Made by a program: the position numbers and the translations under genes. Of a DNA stretch of 64,000 bases, positions 47,102-55,433 are shown piece after piece. Position 1 is the first letter of the stretch; each line of letters starts with the position of its first letter. The DNA is from Thalassospira sp. (GTDB lineage: Bacteria > Pseudomonadota > Alphaproteobacteria > Rhodospirillales > Thalassospiraceae), in contig NZ_JAUYHK010000011.1 in NCBI RefSeq assembly GCF_030690045.1, forward strand, positions 682,001-746,000, written 5' to 3'. The notes beneath the pieces are model-generated. The model worked only from the letters and a program-made list of their open reading frames with translations. It was not told the origin of the DNA and did not search any database.

Positions 47102-48928
47102 TCAGACGGCCACGAAATGACCGGGGGCGATTTCCCTGTGAACAAGGAGATCGGGCTCATCCCCGACCCGCCGGACAGGGCTTGGAATTTCCCCTTCCAG
47201 CAAAACACGATTATGGGCGCGGCGCGGATCGGCAACCGGAACGGCGGCCAGCAAGCGCTGCGTATAGGGGTGGGACGGCGTTTCAAAAACCTGACGGCGG
47301 GTACCCAGTTCCGCCATCTGGCCCAGATACAGAACCGCAACCCGGTGGCTCATCTTTTCGACAACCGCCATGTCATGGCTGATGAAAAGATAGGAAAGTC
47401 CGCGTTCTTCCTGCAATTCCATAAACAGATTGATGATTTGCGCCTGGATCGACACATCAAGGGCCGACAAGGCCTCGTCGGCAATAATCAGTTCCGGATC
47501 GGATGCCAGCGCCCGTGCAATGCAAATGCGTTGGCGCTGGCCGCCCGAAAATTCATGCGGATACCGGCCGGCGCAACTGATTGGCAACCCCACCCGTTCC
47601 AGCAGGGCATCCACCCGCTTGCCGATCTGTTTTTCATCCATGATCAAATGATGGGTGCGGATCGGCTCGGCAATCGAAAATCCGATTTTCTGGCGCGGAT
47701 CAAGGGATGCAAACGGATCCTGAAAAATATACTGGATTTTCTGGCGCAGTTTCTGGCGTTCACCCTTGTTCATCGCGGCAAGGGAACGATCCCTGAAAAA
47801 AACATCGCCACTGGTCGCATCCTGCAATTGCTGGATCGTGCGGCCAATCGTCGATTTGCCGGATCCGGATTCCCCGACAAGAGCAAGGGTTTCACCGGGA
47901 TAAATATCAAAACTGACCTTTTCAACAGCATGTACCCGATGGGTCACACCGCCAAAAAATCCCTTTTTGATATCAAATCGCGTCACCAGATCGCGGACCG
48001 ACAGGATCGGTTTTTTGTCATATTGCACGGTGTTTTGCACATGTTCGGTACCCATGCATTTCGGGATATTGCCCTCCATGACAATGACCGGAAACCGTTT
48101 GGGAAAATCTTCACCCGCCATACTGCCCAGCCGGGGCACAGCCCCCAGCAAGGTCTGGGTATAGGGATGGGACGGATGGGCGAAAATATCGGCAACCGGG
48201 CCTTCTTCAACCTTCTTGCCCTTCCACATCACCACAACATCATCGGCGACTTCGGCAACAACCCCCATATCATGGGTGATAAACACCACCGCCATACCCA
48301 GTTCTTTTTGCAAATCCTGAATAATCCCCAGAATTTGCGCCTGAATGGTCACATCAAGGGCGGTTGTCGGTTCATCGGCAATCAACAGCCGGGGGCCACA
48401 GGCCAGCGACATCGCAATCATCACCCGCTGGCGCATGCCGCCGGACAATTGATGGGGATAACGATGCAAAAGGTCTTTGGCATCGGGCAGGCGTACCATA
48501 TCCAAAAGCCGTTTGGCCTCGGCCATTGCCGACGTTTTCGCCATGCCTTCATGCAGGATCAGGGTTTCGGTGATCTGGTCGCCAATCGTAAAAACCGGAT
48601 TAAGCGACGTCATCGGTTCCTGAAAGATCATGGCAATTTCCTTGCCACGAATGGCTCGCATCTCCTTTTGCGTCAGCGACAATAAATCAACCGTTCCCCG
48701 GTTCCCGGCAAACATGATTTTACCGCTGGCATAGCTGCCCCCCATCATGTCGGCAAGACGCATCACCGACAACGATGTCACCGATTTTCCGGAACCCGAT
48801 TCCCCGACAATCGCCAAAGTCCGACCAGCCGCAACAGAAAAACCCAGATTTTCGACAACACGCGACGACCCGAATTCAACAGAAAGATTATCGACACTCA
48901 AAAGCGGAGAAGATGCAGCTTCGGTCAC
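47102..48928 (-). CDS. Fused peptide ABC transporter ATPase (DppD-DppF in one chain)
   Basis: A 608-residue protein with two complete ABC domains. NBD1: Walker [10 protein letters not shown], signature [16 protein letters not shown], Walker [14 protein letters not shown]-loop [11 protein letters not shown]2: Walker [10 protein letters not shown], signature [16 protein letters not shown], Walker [14 protein letters not shown]-loop ISHDMAVV. Each ends with the oligopeptide-transporter C-terminal motif HPYTQ. The GTG at 48928 has GAGG eight bases before it and is preferred to the ATG at 48955. Both ATP sites look competent. It is the first gene of the minus-strand peptide operon. Confidence 0.9.
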   Translation of the reverse strand: MTEAASSPLLSVDNLSVEFGSSRVVENLGFSVAAGRTLAIVGESGSGKSVTSLSVMRLADMMGGSYASGKIMFAGNRGTVDLLSLTQKEMRAIRGKEIAMIFQEPMTSLNPVFTIGDQITETLILHEGMAKTSAMAEAKRLLDMVRLPDAKDLLHRYPHQLSGGMRQRVMIAMSLACGPRLLIADEPTTALDVTIQAQILGIIQDLQKELGMAVVFITHDMGVVAEVADDVVVMWKGKKVEEGPVADIFAHPSHPYTQTLLGAVPRLGSMAGEDFPKRFPVIVMEGNIPKCMGTEHVQNTVQYDKKPILSVRDLVTRFDIKKGFFGGVTHRVHAVEKVSFDIYPGETLALVGESGSGKSTIGRTIQQLQDATSGDVFFRDRSLAAMNKGERQKLRQKIQYIFQDPFASLDPRQKIGFSIAEPIRTHHLIMDEKQIGKRVDALLERVGLPISCAGRYPHEFSGGQRQRICIARALASDPELIIADEALSALDVSIQAQIINLFMELQEERGLSYLFISHDMAVVEKMSHRVAVLYLGQMAELGTRRQVFETPSHPYTQRLLAAVPVADPRRAHNRVLLEGEIPSPVRRVGDEPDLLVHREIAPGHFVAV

Positions 48929-49332
48929 GCAAATATCCTCGTAAAATGTCGGCATTCGATGAAAAAGTAAGGGGCGCGATCAGGGATGCGTTTCAGGAAA
49001 CAATGACACACGGCGCAGCCTGAATCCGGCATGTGCCCCCGGCTTCATGCCTGCGGTTGCAACGCATTCGTGTCGCCCGGATGACCTGATGCCCGTCATA
49101 TCCCGCCTCATCCTGATCTGATTTTGTAGACTGTATATTGTTTATGATTCGATATCAGCATTTATTCGACATTTCGTCAACAAATCGATGATCAGGGCAA
49201 ATTGACATACCGCATGGCATCCACATTCCACTCCGTGGTTAAATCCCCGGCATGGGACCGCAGGACGACGTCGCACAGGTCGCTGGCGAAATGATCGCCC
49301 CAAACCCGGAACCCTATATAAGGAGATTCTTG
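48929..49332. promoter_or_regulatory. Divergent intergenic region, peptide operon and alcohol dehydrogenase
   Basis: About 400 bases with no supported gene. It must hold both promoters. Bases 49125-49190 are AT-rich (TGTAGACTGTATATTG and following) and are the most promoter-like part, but no confident -35/-10 pair or dyad was found. Confidence 0.35.
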
Positions 49333-50409
49333 ATGGCCATGATGAAAGCAGCGATTTTTGTCGAACCCGGACGCATCGTGCTGGATGACAAACCGATCCC
49401 CGATGTCGGGCCGATGGATGCTCTGATCCGCATTACCACCACCACCATTTGCGGCACCGATGTGCATATCCTCAAAGGCGAATATCCGGTTGCCAAGGGT
49501 CTGACCATCGGTCATGAACCCGTCGGGATCATTGAAAAACTGGGGTCCGGTGTTGAAGGATACCACGAAGGTCAGCGCGTGATTGCCGGTGCAATCACGC
49601 CCAGCGGCCATAGTTACGCCTGCCTGTGTGGCTGCCATTCACAGGATGGGGCCGGAACAAAACACGGTTTCAAGGCAATGGGCGGCTGGCGGTTTGGCAA
49701 TACCATTGACGGTTGTCAGGCCGAATATGTTCTGGTGCCCGACGCCATGACGAATTTAAGCCCGGTGCCCGATGGTTTAAGCGACGAACAGGTTCTGATG
49801 TGCCCCGACATCATGTCCACCGGCTTTTCCGGGGCCGAAAGCGGCAAGGTACGAATTGGCGATACCGTGGTTGTCTTTGCATTGGGCCCGATTGGCCTGT
49901 GCGCTGTTGCCGGGGCCAAACTGATGGGGGCGACTACCATCATAGGTGTTGATACCGTGCCTGAACGCATGGCAATTGCCAAAAAAATGGGGGCGGATCA
50001 TGTGATTGATTTCAAAAAATCCGACCCGGTCGAGGAAATCATGCGCCTGACGGATGGCCGGGGTGTCGATGTCGCTATCGAGGCCCTTGGCACCCAGGCC
50101 ACCTTTGAAGCAGGCCTGAATGCCCTGCGTCCGGGTGGCACCCTGTCCAGTCTGGGGGTTTATTCCGGCGATTTGCGCATTCCGCTGGGCGCGTTTGCCG
50201 CCGGTCTGGGCGATCATAAAATCATCACCACCCTGTGCCCCGGCGGCAAGGAACGCATGCGTCGCCTGATTGATGTTGTCGCGTCGAACCGCGTCGATCT
50301 GCGCCCGATGGTCACCCATCGCTTTACCCTTGATCAGATCGAAGACGCCTATGATCTGTTTTCCCATCAACGTGATGGTGTTTTAAAGGTCGCGATTACT
50401 CCGGCATAA
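49333..50409 (+). CDS. Zinc-dependent secondary alcohol dehydrogenase family protein
   Basis: A 358-residue MDR-superfamily enzyme. Catalytic-zinc ligands are Cys in ICGTDVH, His and Glu in GHEPVG, and Asp in CPDIMSTGFSGAE; Asp instead of a second Cys is the mark of the tetrameric NADP-linked secondary alcohol dehydrogenases (Clostridium/Thermoanaerobacter type). The coenzyme motif is FALGPIGLCAVAGA. A structural-zinc Cys cluster is absent, though CLCGCHSQDG occurs nearby. AAGGAG lies before the ATG at 49333. It stands alone between divergent and terminated units. Physiological substrate unknown. Confidence 0.88.
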   Translation: MAMMKAAIFVEPGRIVLDDKPIPDVGPMDALIRITTTTICGTDVHILKGEYPVAKGLTIGHEPVGIIEKLGSGVEGYHEGQRVIAGAITPSGHSYACLCGCHSQDGAGTKHGFKAMGGWRFGNTIDGCQAEYVLVPDAMTNLSPVPDGLSDEQVLMCPDIMSTGFSGAESGKVRIGDTVVVFALGPIGLCAVAGAKLMGATTIIGVDTVPERMAIAKKMGADHVIDFKKSDPVEEIMRLTDGRGVDVAIEALGTQATFEAGLNALRPGGTLSSLGVYSGDLRIPLGAFAAGLGDHKIITTLCPGGKERMRRLIDVVASNRVDLRPMVTHRFTLDQIEDAYDLFSHQRDGVLKVAITPA

Positions 50410-50428
50410 TGACACAGGATAACATTGT

Positions 50429-50457
50429 AAATATCCCCGCCAGACGAGGGGATATTT
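50429..50457 (+). terminator. Terminator of the alcohol dehydrogenase gene
   Basis: AAATATCCCC (50429-50438) and GGGGATATTT (50448-50457) form a perfect 10-bp stem with a 9-base loop, 20 bases after the stop. The 3' end of the stem (ATATTTAT) supplies a weak U-rich tract. Confidence 0.65.
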
Positions 50458-50539
50458 ATATCCGGCTGGCACTATGACCCTTAATCTGCCATATTATGCA
50501 GGCTTTATCGGGTTTGGATCCCTCAGAACAACATATGCC

Positions 50540-50920
50540 ATGACCGACATATTTCATCTGTTTTGCAAACATTGCCTGCGCGCCTTGTCGGATCGGCGCG
50601 GGCTGTCGATTTGCCTGATGTTGGCCCTTGTTTTATCGGGCATGTCGCATTTTGCTCCACCCTTGGGGCAAACAACCTCTGCCACCCACCACGCCACAAT
50701 GTCCCATCATCAACATCACACCTCATCCCCGGATAACAGCACCGCCGATCCCCTCGCGGTCAATCATCACGGACATGGTATTTGCGGCCTGTGCGTGCCG
50801 GTCATGCCCCTGATCACCGCACAGATCGGCATCATAAATCCGACATGGCGGCATCCGGGCAATCATATCGCCCGCGCCTTTACACCATCCCTGCCGCAAC
50901 AGCCTCCGCAAACCGTGTAA
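50540..50920 (+). CDS. Small His-rich exported protein upstream of a multicopper oxidase
   Basis: A 126-residue protein with a positively charged N-terminus (RALSDRRGLSICL) and one hydrophobic segment (LMLALVLSGMSHFAP) that can act as a signal or anchor. A His-rich stretch follows (THHATMSHHQHHT and NHHGHG) and then CGLCVPVMP. This resembles the DUF2946-like proteins found with copper genes and suggests metal binding in the periplasm. The start at 50540 gives a conventional signal; 50474 is also open. It is transcribed with the oxidase gene, 76 bp upstream. Confidence 0.65.
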   Translation: MTDIFHLFCKHCLRALSDRRGLSICLMLALVLSGMSHFAPPLGQTTSATHHATMSHHQHHTSSPDNSTADPLAVNHHGHGICGLCVPVMPLITAQIGIINPTWRHPGNHIARAFTPSLPQQPPQTV

Positions 50921-50996
50921 CGCCATTTGACAGCAACCCCGGACAAGGTGCTGCACCGCGTCCGGTATGTTTTTGATCGTTACACAGGATAATCTC

Positions 50997-52469
50997 ATGA
51001 CCATGATCACCCGTCGGCAAATGCTTGCCGGACTGGCCGGTATCGGCGCGACCGCCTTTGCCACCCCCGCCTTTGTGCGCAGCGCCCATGCGGCGATGAC
51101 CCATGCCGATCTTGCACCCCTTCGGATCACGACCCGGCAGATCGAGGTCAAAGGCCGGGCCGCCACGGTTTATGGCCTGCTGACCCCCAATGGTGTTTCG
51201 GGCCTGACCCTGAACCGCGAAGACGGTTTTGCCCTGCGCCTTGAAAACGCCATTGCCGATCCCAGCCTGATCCACTGGCACGGATTGACCCCGCCATGGC
51301 GGGATGATGGCGTGCCGGATATCTCGCAACCCCTGCTTGCCCCCGGCGCGTCTTATGATTACCGCTTTGCCCTGCGGCGTGCAGGCACCCACTGGATGCA
51401 TTCCCATCATGGTTTGCAGGAACAACAATTGATGGCCGCCCCGTTGATTATTCACGATGCCAAAGACCGCAAGACCGACATGCAGGAAGTCGTGGTCATG
51501 CTGCATGATTTTTCCTTTGCCGACCCGATGGAATTGCTGGAAAAGCTGCGCGGCGGCTCCGGTCATGGTGCGATGAGGCATGGCGCGGGTCATGGGGCCG
51601 GCCATAATATGGGCGGTATGGCCGGTGCCATGAACACCATGCCCGGCAACATGATGATGGATTTGAACGACATCGATCATAACGCCTATCTTGCCAATGA
51701 CCGTACTCTGGATGATCCTGAAATCATTGCCACCGAACGCGGCGGCATGGTGCGGCTGCGGGTCATCAATGGCGGTGCATCGACCAGCTTCACCCTTGAT
51801 CTGGGCCGCGTCACTGGCACCCTTGTGGCGGTGGATGGCAATCCGGTTGCACCGCTGACCGGGTCGCAATTTCCCATCGCGATTGCCCAGCGCCTTGATA
51901 TCGTTTTGCGCATGCCCGACGATGGCGATGCCGTGCCTGTTCTGGCCCTGCGCGAAGGCGCACGCGAACGCACCGGCATCATTCTGCAACCTGCCGGGGT
52001 CAATGTGCGCAAAATCGATCCGGCCGGCGCAACAGATGGCCCGGTTGTCGGCCTTGATCTTGAAACCCGCCTGCGCAGCATTGAAACACTGGCCGACCGC
52101 CCGGCGGATCGTCACATCACGGTTGATCTGACCGGCACGATGGCGGGTTATGTCTGGGGCATGGCGATTGACGGGGTTGAAAATATCCCGGTTCGGGTGC
52201 GGGCGCAGGACCGGGTCGAAATCACGTTCCGAAATCCGTCGATGATGTCCCATCCCATGCATCTGCATGGTCATCATTTTCAGGTTGCCGCCATCAATGA
52301 CGTCCGCATAAAGGGGGCCATGCGCGATACAGTGATGGTGCCGCCCGGACAAACCGTCACCATCGCCTTTGATGCCGACAATCCCGGAAAATGGGCGTTT
52401 CATTGCCATCATATGTATCATATGGCGACCGGCATGATGACAACGCTGGATTATGACGGTATCGCCTGA
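50997..52469 (+). CDS. copA: Multicopper oxidase (CopA-like), Tat-exported
   Basis: A 490-residue oxidase. A Tat signal (TRRQMLAGLAGIG...AHA, about 30 residues) precedes three cupredoxin domains. The copper ligands are HWHG (about residue 87), HSHH (about 130), HPMHLHGHHF (about 415) and HCHHMYHMATGM (about 470) with the type-1 Met. A Met/His-rich insertion (GHGAMRHGAGHGAGHNMGG, about 185-203) resembles the copper-binding inserts of CopA/CueO. It probably oxidises Cu(I) in the periplasm for copper tolerance. It is shorter than plasmid CopA (about 600). The ATG at 50997 follows AGGATA. Confidence 0.88.
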   Translation: MTMITRRQMLAGLAGIGATAFATPAFVRSAHAAMTHADLAPLRITTRQIEVKGRAATVYGLLTPNGVSGLTLNREDGFALRLENAIADPSLIHWHGLTPPWRDDGVPDISQPLLAPGASYDYRFALRRAGTHWMHSHHGLQEQQLMAAPLIIHDAKDRKTDMQEVVVMLHDFSFADPMELLEKLRGGSGHGAMRHGAGHGAGHNMGGMAGAMNTMPGNMMMDLNDIDHNAYLANDRTLDDPEIIATERGGMVRLRVINGGASTSFTLDLGRVTGTLVAVDGNPVAPLTGSQFPIAIAQRLDIVLRMPDDGDAVPVLALREGARERTGIILQPAGVNVRKIDPAGATDGPVVGLDLETRLRSIETLADRPADRHITVDLTGTMAGYVWGMAIDGVENIPVRVRAQDRVEITFRNPSMMSHPMHLHGHHFQVAAINDVRIKGAMRDTVMVPPGQTVTIAFDADNPGKWAFHCHHMYHMATGMMTTLDYDGIA

Positions 52470-52519
52470 CCACGATCCCGGCGCGGATGATTATCCGCGC
52501 CGGGCCATAATGCATAAAT

Positions 52520-52557
52520 TTTAATCACCAAAAATGAACAAGATTAAAATTTAATCA
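52520..52557. repeat. Paired TTTAATCA boxes upstream of the nrtA sigma-54 promoter
   Basis: TTTAATCA occurs at 52520-52527 and 52550-52557, 30 bp apart, in an AT-rich block that also contains the perfect dyad GATTAAAATTTAATC (52542-52556). The second box ends 99 bases before the -24 element, the usual enhancer distance for sigma-54 promoters. The same pair occurs before nirB. Confidence 0.55.
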
Positions 52558-52655
52558 TTATTTTCTGTGCGGCGCACATATAATAACCGCATCAAAATCA
52601 GGGATTTTGGCAGACCTACCTGAAATCACATCATAATTTATCTATTCCCGGCTTC

Positions 52656-52670
52656 TGGCACATTGTTTGC
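52656..52670 (+). promoter_or_regulatory. Sigma-54 promoter of the nitrate ABC operon
   Basis: TGGCAC (52656-52661), five bases, TTGC (52667-52670) followed by A: a perfect -24/-12 element. The start of transcription would be near 52682, two bases before the first leader hairpin. Confidence 0.85.
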
Positions 52671-52683
52671 AGTTGCTCAGTCA

Positions 52684-52735
52684 GGTTCCATGATTGTTTC
52701 TGGAACCCCGAAATACCGCACCCAATGATGGGTGC
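52684..52735 (+). promoter_or_regulatory. ANTAR-target leader RNA of nrtA (two hexaloop hairpins)
   Basis: Hairpin P1: GGTTCCA (52684-52690) with TGGAACC (52701-52707), inner G-U closing pair, hexaloop ATTGTT (52693-52698). Hairpin P2: GCACCC (52718-52723) with GGGTGC (52730-52735), hexaloop AATGAT (52724-52729). Both loops have A at position 1 and G at position 4, the known recognition pattern for ANTAR antiterminators; the linker is ten bases. NasT (61169-61756) is the expected ligand. Confidence 0.82.
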
Positions 52736-52742
52736 CTCAGGC

Positions 52743-52807
52743 AAAGCCGCCGAATGAACACATCCCCTGTTGCACCAGGGCGATAATGTTCGTTCGGCGG
52801 CTTTTTT
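52743..52807 (+). terminator. Leader terminator of the nitrate ABC operon
   Basis: An 18-base arm (52743-52760) pairs with 52787-52804 with a single G-U wobble; core AGCCGCCGAA/TTCGGCGGCT. A T-run (52802-52807) follows. A small CCCTG/CAGGG stem lies in the loop. The terminator lies 44 bases before nrtA, so NasT-mediated antitermination would be needed to express the operon. Confidence 0.88.
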
Positions 52808-52850
52808 ATTTGGGCAAGGCCCGTCGGGCTTTAAAAATGGGTACACAAAG

Positions 52851-54251
52851 ATGCGTTCATTAAAATTTACCCGCCGCACTCTGTTAGGCGCAGCCGCCTC
52901 TGTTCTGCTGATGACGACAGGTCTTTTCCCCGCCCATGCCGATATGCTGGATGTGGAAAAGGACGAATTGAAATTTGGTTTCATCAAGCTGACCGACATG
53001 GCCCCGCTGGCGATTGCCTACGAAAAAGGTTTTTTCGAGGATGAAGGCCTGTTTGTCACCCTTGAACCGCAGGCCAACTGGAAGGTCTTGCTGGATCGTG
53101 TGATCACCGGCGAACTGGACGGCGCGCATATGCTGTCCGGGCAACCGATTGCCGCGACCATCGGTTTTGGCACCCCCGCCCACATCGTCACCCCCTTCAC
53201 GATGGATTTGAATGGCAACGCCATTACCGTTTCCAACGATGTCTGGGCGATGATGAAACCCCACATTCCGACGGACGCCGATGGCAAATCGGTCCATCCG
53301 GTCAAATCCGATACCCTCAAACCGGTGATTGATCAATTCAGGGCCGAAGGCAAGCCGTTCAATATGGGCATGGTGTTCCCGGTTTCGACCCACAATTACG
53401 AACTGCGTTACTGGCTGGCGGCGGGTAATATTCACCCTGGCTATTATTCGCCGACCGACATTTCCGGCCAGATCAAGGCCGACGCCCTGCTTTCCGTCAC
53501 CCCGCCACCGCAAATGCCCTCCACCCTTGAGGCAGGTACCATTCACGGTTACAGCGTAGGCGAACCCTGGAACCAGCAGGCCGTTTTCAAGGGCATTGGC
53601 GTCCCGGTCGTCACCGATTACGACATTTTCAAAAACCGGTCGGAAAAGGTATTTGGCATTACCGCCGACTTTGCCAAACAAAATCCCAACACCACGCTGG
53701 CCCTGACCAAGGCCCTGATCCGTGCCGCCCAATGGCTGGATGAAGGCGACAATGCCAACCGGATGGAAGCCGTCGAAATCCTGTCACGACCCGAATATGT
53801 CGGGGCGGACAAGGAAGTCATCGCCAATTCGATGACCGGCACCTTTGAATATGAAAAGGGCGACAAACGCGACGTTCCCGATTTCAACGTGTTTTACCGT
53901 CACTTTGCCACCTATCCCTATTATTCCGATGCCGTCTGGTATCTGACGCAAATGCGCCGCTGGGGCCAGATTGCCGAACACAAGGATGATGCATGGTACG
54001 CAGAAGCCGCAAAATCGGTCTATCTGCCCGATATTTATCTTGAGGCCGCCAAAATGCTGGTCGAGGAAGGCCACGTTGCCGAGGCCGACTTTCCGTGGGG
54101 CAGCGACGGTTATCGCCCGACAACCCCGGCAACGGACGTCATTGATGGCATTCCGTTCGATGGCAAACAGCCGAACGCCTATATCGATTCCCTGCCGATT
54201 GGCCTGAAATCCGGCCAGATCATCGACGGCAACGAGGTTGCAGGCAGTTAG
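52851..54251 (+). CDS. nrtA: Nitrate ABC transporter substrate-binding protein NrtA
   Basis: A 466-residue periplasmic protein with a Tat-type signal ([17 protein letters not shown] to PAHA, about 31 residues). The NrtA/CmpA pattern follows: [28 protein letters not shown] (in part: [19 protein letters not shown]), [30 protein letters not shown] and [10 protein letters not shown]. The start at 52851 follows the leader terminator; only weak pairing (CAAAG) is seen for a ribosome-binding site. First gene of nrtA-nrtB-nrtCD. Confidence 0.93.
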   Translation: MRSLKFTRRTLLGAAASVLLMTTGLFPAHADMLDVEKDELKFGFIKLTDMAPLAIAYEKGFFEDEGLFVTLEPQANWKVLLDRVITGELDGAHMLSGQPIAATIGFGTPAHIVTPFTMDLNGNAITVSNDVWAMMKPHIPTDADGKSVHPVKSDTLKPVIDQFRAEGKPFNMGMVFPVSTHNYELRYWLAAGNIHPGYYSPTDISGQIKADALLSVTPPPQMPSTLEAGTIHGYSVGEPWNQQAVFKGIGVPVVTDYDIFKNRSEKVFGITADFAKQNPNTTLALTKALIRAAQWLDEGDNANRMEAVEILSRPEYVGADKEVIANSMTGTFEYEKGDKRDVPDFNVFYRHFATYPYYSDAVWYLTQMRRWGQIAEHKDDAWYAEAAKSVYLPDIYLEAAKMLVEEGHVAEADFPWGSDGYRPTTPATDVIDGIPFDGKQPNAYIDSLPIGLKSGQIIDGNEVAGS

Positions 54252-54263
54252 GCCACGCAAGCC

Positions 54264-54290
54264 GGGCCGGTCTTTCGCCATGACCGGCCC
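54264..54290 (+). other. Intercistronic stem-loop between nrtA and nrtB
   Basis: GGGCCGGTC (54264-54272) and GACCGGCCC (54282-54290) form a perfect 9-bp stem with a 9-base loop, 12 bases after the nrtA stop. No T-run follows. Confidence 0.6.
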
Positions 54291-54342
54291 TGCCCCGGCA
54301 CACCGCCAGATATTTCCCGAAAGAATTCCAAGGATCTGCAAG

Positions 54343-55422
54343 ATGGCCCATGCAACAGATGCCCATTCCACCCCGGCAGTCGCCCCGCGCCGCGAAAAAA
54401 TCTTCACGGCGATCAACAAGGCCAGCGGCTGGCTTGACGCGTTGGGGTTTTCCTGGCTGACACCCCTTTTGAAAATGATCGCGGGCGACAGTCCGCGTGA
54501 ACAGCTTCATGAACTTAAACGGGTTCTGGTTATTCCCTTGCTGGGGATTGGTCTGTTTCTGGTGGCGTGGGGCGTTCTGGCCCCCAAGGTTGAAACATCA
54601 CTGGGCGCCATCCCCGGCCCGGCGCAGGTCTGGGAACAGGCGGTGAATTTGTGGGATGATCATGTGCGCGAACGCGAAAAAGCCGCCGATTTTTATGATC
54701 GTCAGGACGAACGCAACGCCAAACTGATCGCCAGCGGCGATGCCGACAAAATCAAAATGCGGACCTATACCGGCAAGCCGACCTATATCGATCAAATCAT
54801 CACATCGCTGTTTACCGTCGGGCTGGGGTTTGCGATTGCGACACTGGTGGCCGTGCCGCTGGGCATTGCTTCGGGCCTGTCGAAAACCTTCAATGGTGCG
54901 ATCAACCCGCTGATCCAGATTTTCAAACCGGTATCACCCTTGGCGTGGCTGCCGATTGTCACGATGATTGTCTCGGCCCTGTATGTCGATACCAGCGATC
55001 TTTTTCCAAAATCGCTGGTAATTTCGGCCGTCACGGTGATGTTGTGTTCGATGTGGCCGACCTTGATCAATACTGCGGTTGGCGTCGCCTCTATCGACAA
55101 GGATTTGATGAATGTCGGCAAGGTCTTGCAATTGCCGACCCGCAAAACCATCACCAAACTGGTCCTGCCATCGGCCTTGCCGCTGATTTTTACCGGGTTG
55201 CGCCTGTCGCTGGGCGTGGGCTGGATGGTTTTGATTGCCGCTGAAATGCTGGCGCAAAATCCCGGTCTTGGCAAATTTGTCTGGGATGAATTTCAAAACG
55301 GATCGTCGCAATCGCTGGCCAAAATCATGGTTGCGGTTCTGACGATTGGCATTGTCGGCTTCATGCTGGACCGGGTGATGTATGCGCTGCAACGCGCCTT
55401 CACCTTCTCGGCCAACCGATAG
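54343..55422 (+). CDS. nrtB: Nitrate ABC transporter permease NrtB
   Basis: A 359-residue permease with about six membrane segments. It has a long cytoplasmic N-terminus, one helix at about residues 62-85, a soluble insert ([18 protein letters not shown]) and then the BPD_transp_1 domain with the coupling motif [22 protein letters not shown] and [20 protein letters not shown]. The start at 54343 follows AAGGA. It ends 11 bases before the ATPase gene. Confidence 0.92.
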   Translation: MAHATDAHSTPAVAPRREKIFTAINKASGWLDALGFSWLTPLLKMIAGDSPREQLHELKRVLVIPLLGIGLFLVAWGVLAPKVETSLGAIPGPAQVWEQAVNLWDDHVREREKAADFYDRQDERNAKLIASGDADKIKMRTYTGKPTYIDQIITSLFTVGLGFAIATLVAVPLGIASGLSKTFNGAINPLIQIFKPVSPLAWLPIVTMIVSALYVDTSDLFPKSLVISAVTVMLCSMWPTLINTAVGVASIDKDLMNVGKVLQLPTRKTITKLVLPSALPLIFTGLRLSLGVGWMVLIAAEMLAQNPGLGKFVWDEFQNGSSQSLAKIMVAVLTIGIVGFMLDRVMYALQRAFTFSANR

Positions 55423-55433
55423 GGGCAGGAATA

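Noticed and set aside
52566-52578. TGTGC-GGC-GCACA dyad upstream of nrtA as an NtrC site
   Set aside because: The half-sites point the wrong way for the NtrC consensus (GCAC...GTGC) and no second copy occurs before nirB.
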